Part shown: one piece after another, positions 60,840-64,000 of the stretch | Numbering within the stretch: the stretch's first letter is position 1 | How the letters are laid out: each line of letters opens with the position of its first letter | NCBI GenBank assembly: GCA_002270565.1 | Contig: NQMI01000077.1 | Coordinates: forward strand, 155,566-219,565 | Direction: 5' to 3' | Length of the DNA: 64,000 nt | Source of the DNA: Stenocarpella maydis | Taxonomy: Eukaryota > Ascomycota > Sordariomycetes > Diaporthales > Diaporthaceae | Position numbers and translations under genes: made by a program | The notes under the pieces: generated by a model | What the model was told of the DNA's origin: nothing | Seen by the model: only the letters and a program-made list of their open reading frames with translations | Database searches by the model: none

Positions 60840-63800
60840 CGATTGGTAACTTTATGAATCGGACTCTTCTTACCACCCTCTTAGAGAATGTTGGTGTTGC
60901 AAAGAAGAAGGTATCGTTTGTCTGCATCCCTGAGATGCTAAAGTCGTACGGCCTGTTGGTGGTAAATAGGAGGCATGGGTCGTATGTAGAGATCTTTATT
61001 TTCAGGGCCTCTGTATGATAGGTGTGGTAGGTTTTATACTAATGCAGGCCTGCCTCGGCTAGGCTGTATAGTGGTTTCCTAATGATGAGGATTGTGTCTG
61101 GGGGGTATCTATCCCTAAGCTCTAGGGGTAGTCGTATAATAATTATATGGGTTAGTGTATCTTTAGCTTGGGTATAGGCTTGTATAATATCCCGTAGTTT
61201 GCCTTAGCATTCATATAATTAAATGAGTATTAGCCCTAGGGCTAGAATCAGTCTCTAGCTTATCCTCTAAATGATTGGGGCTTATATTAGTATTATATAT
61301 TTCTCTTTATCCCCAAAGCCCTGCATAACTAGCCTTAATTTCTTAATTAACTTAGTTAACCTATTCTTAACTTCTTATATTATTTGTATATTAAAGATTC
61401 TTAAATATCTGTATATCTTTAGGTTGTACTTTGTAAATTTAAATATATCTTTACTAGCTAAAGTATTAATCTTAAGGGTATTAGATTCTTTAAATGGCTT
61501 GCCTGGGTTGGTAATAATATTGTCTTTTCTTAGCTTAATAGCTAGGTTATATAAGTCCTTTTCTTTTTAGGTTAAGAAAGTAGTTGCTAGTAGTTATATA
61601 GTTAACAAATATGTATATCGTGCGGTTGCTCTTTTGAGTCTGCTATGCTAATTCAGCTGCACCTGAGTAGCTTTCTTCCTAGGCCTGCCTCTCTTTCTAG
61701 CTTGGGTTGGCTGTTATATGGTAATAGCTTCTTATATATCTAGATTATTCCATATAGCTAATTTAGCTATATAAAGGTATGGTTTAGCATATATAGCCTG
61801 GAATTATATAGGTCCGTTTACTATACTAATTATTATAGTATGCTTATGGATAGCTTCTAGCTTATACGGTCCTCTTCAGCCTTTATTTTCTCTTTAGATA
61901 AGGATTTCGCTTTAAAAGGGTAAGGATAGTATAGCATGAATATCTGGTTCATTCCTAGTATTAATTGCATAGCTAACCTTAATTTCTATATAAATGGTTT
62001 AAAGCATCTTTATAGCCTTTTATATGGCTCTTGCCCTTTAGGTAATATCTAGAAATAGTGGAGATTCATATAAGACTTAAGGGTAGATACCAAATACTAA
62101 GAGGGTTAATATAAGTCTACTTAGCCTAACTATATTATTTAGGGCCTTAATTGCTATTTATAGGATTATCTTATTATCTATAGCTTCATTAATCTCTATA
62201 TAAAGGATTTTATACGCCCTTTTTAGAGGTCTATATAACCACTTAACTTTCCCTATAGCCTAGTATGCCTCTACCGGCATCTCTTTATATGAGATCCCTA
62301 TAATCTTTGCATTCATACGGAACTCCTCTAATATGAAGTTCATCCCTAAGTTATATATAATATAGTTAGGTGGGCCAATATAGGTATAGATCCAGCATTT
62401 ATAGAGTGCATCTTAGGTATCTCATATAAATATAAATCTAAGGAATATTACTGCTTAGAAGTTTATATCTATATTGATCACATATAGGGCATTCTTCTCT
62501 CCAAATCATATAATATTAATCACCACTTTATAATTAAAGTAGCTTTTATCTTTAATAGAGAATTTGAATCATCTTGGGGCTAAGTTATATATCTGGCAGT
62601 AGTAGTAGAATTTCTTAATTTTCTCTAGAATAGCTTCCTTAATATTATTATACCCTATACTTCTGAGAAGTCTATATAGTTTCTCTATATAGGGATAGCT
62701 AAAGCGCCTATAAAGTCGCTATAGCTAAGATTTAATAAGGAAGGCTCTAGCCTCTATATAGCTAAGGTTGAAGAAAGCATATCCCCATTTTCATACAACT
62801 AAGAGTAAGGTATTCCCTTATATAATGATATTTGCAATACTATTAAAGTAGGCCTTCAGTCTATTAGCATTATATAGTAAGAATAGAAATAGAGTTGAGG
62901 TATCTATAATATAGTAGGTTATCTCTTTAAGTTGGTTCCTTAGCTTAATCATCCCAATAAAAGTAATTATATCTGCTGATCCAAACTTAACTCTTGCTAT
63001 ATCCTTCTTCCAGTTAATCATTATACTAAGGTTCTCTTATACATATGCTAGTGCCTAGGGCTTCCCTACTATTAAAAATTTAGCTACCCTAGTATCCCAG
63101 AGTTCCCCTTAATATATTATACTATATGGGTTATGCAGTATAAAGCTTTCTATAATAATCATCCTTAGACCTAAGTAGATATCTTTACCTATTATATGGT
63201 AATTAAATGCTGCATTAATAAGGTGCTATTAAGGTATATCTTTGTCCTCTAAGTCCCATAAATCCCATAGTTAGTCTTCTATATGGTTGAGATCTAGGTC
63301 CTCCCCCTCATAATTAAGTACAAATAACTAAAATTCGCCCTCTCCCTAAGGAGGTTCCTAATTAAGATTATTACACGCCTATAGATATTAGCCTCATGCA
63401 TTACGCCACTCCTTCTCAGAGTAATTAATAGACTAGCACCCTTCCTTCTTACACATAAAGCACTTCTTTAATCAGCTTATTATATAAGGTAGTCTAAATG
63501 GTTATTATAATAGGTATGGTTGTTACCCTAGTTATATAAAGGGTTATTATGGAAACCAGCCCTTATTAGGCTATAGATAATTATATAAAGAGCTTATTCA
63601 AGGGCAATTATATAAAGACTTTTAGCAGTTGTTAAAGTTTGATATATACCTTCTATCTATAAAGTTGATTTTTACCTCATCTTAAATAATAAATTATCGG
63701 ATTGAGTTTCTCTCCATAGCAACTTAGATTACCGCTTGAAGATCTATAAATAGGGCTTTGCATATTAGTTTCTAGTTCATTAGGGCATATTCAAGCTCTA

Positions 63801-64000
63801 CCATTACATAACATACTCGGGAAACTATTATATAGAGTGCAATCTCTCCTTAGTATCCCTCTCCTAGAGCCCATTATGCAAGTTAAAGTTTGTTGAGAAG
63901 TACCTCTAGTACTTCTAGGAGTGTTTTCTCTAGATTCTCCCTTTTAACTTATATAAAGAATATAGTCATCCAATCTACCTAGTACTAGCTATAATTAGTA
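60840..64000 (-). mobile_element. Ty1/copia retrotransposon on minus strand, degraded, continues past window end
   Basis: Pieces in copia order (integrase before reverse transcriptase), reading from high to low coordinates. A gag zinc knuckle KCFMCKKEGC lies near 63440-63471. Protease-like sequence (VDTSTPFLF-type; here IIDTSTLFLFLLYNANRL) is at 63021-62818. Integrase core (CWIYTYIGPPNYIIYNLG, then AIGKVKWLYRPLKRAY) is near 62420-62180. A KRGRPRKKA linker is near 61700. RT (RLVMQGFGD, APII-RIS-RLILALG, then IIQAYTQAKDTLTH, RKPLYSLAEAGLH and ALKIKISTYDPCLLFT) runs about 61400-60930. The RT active site, usually TDDT in this group, reads TNDT at about 60913. Stops occur throughout. RNase H was not found. 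The 60.85-61.1 kb part is less mutated than the rest. Confidence 0.85.

Noticed and set aside
60635..61018. 127-codon plus-strand open frame in the AT-rich block
   Set aside because: It is the reverse complement of the least mutated part of the copia reverse transcriptase, whose minus-strand reading shows family motifs (RKPLYSLAEAGLH, STYDPCLLFT).

Overview
The window is nuclear DNA from a filamentous ascomycete (Pezizomycotina, most likely a Sordariomycete). The genes are GC-rich and interrupted by short GT-AG introns of about 57 to 245 bases. The protein set is fungal: Sec7, Rpc31, Nup49, Fip1, Ypk1-type kinase, CE5 esterase. The last 18 kb is a very AT-rich, stop-riddled retrotransposon graveyard of the kind made by repeat-induced point mutation (RIP). 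I could run no database search, so names rest on recognised motifs and family knowledge.

Region 1 (1-17 kb) is a compact housekeeping block. It holds the 5' part of the Arf exchange factor SEC7 (-), pyruvate dehydrogenase E2 (+), an HSM3/PSMD5-like proteasome chaperone (-), RNA polymerase III subunit RPC31 (+), nucleoporin NUP49 (-, with an apparent one-base frameshift), polyadenylation factor FIP1 (+) and an unassigned vWA-like protein (+). SEC7/E2, HSM3/RPC31 and NUP49/FIP1 are divergent pairs sharing upstream regions.

Region 2 (17-22.4 kb) is gene-poor and carries two decayed genes typical of specialised metabolism or secretion: an O-methyltransferase relic (-) and a heme-thiolate peroxidase (chloroperoxidase/peroxygenase) relic (+) with three in-frame stops.

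Region 3 (22.4-46 kb) returns to genes: a small membrane protein, an XAP5/FAM50 protein, a METTL16-like RNA methyltransferase, a phosphoesterase-family acid phosphatase, a Ypk1/SGK-like AGC kinase, glucose-6-phosphate isomerase, a secreted CE5 esterase, a Git1-like MFS permease, a membrane-anchored M24 metallopeptidase and a small membrane protein that straddles the composition boundary. A six-N gap in a poly-G tract lies at 24483-24488.

Region 4 (46-64 kb) changes abruptly to AT-rich, TpA-rich DNA with no intact gene. It contains two direct-oriented, RIP-degraded Ty3/gypsy copies (48.6-52.4 kb and 57.0-59.9 kb), four related LTR-like segments (two back to back at 48.0-49.2 kb), and a degraded Ty1/copia element on the minus strand (about 60.8-64 kb). 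A 65-N gap interrupts gypsy copy A. Copy B is broken off at about 59.92 kb by a stretch with clearly milder mutation. I saw no tRNA, rRNA or CRISPR array.

The live genes form no single pathway. They are mostly core cell functions (Golgi traffic, pyruvate oxidation, Pol III, nuclear pore, mRNA 3' ends, U6 or mRNA methylation, TORC2 signalling, glycolysis), with secreted or transport functions beside the repeat block.
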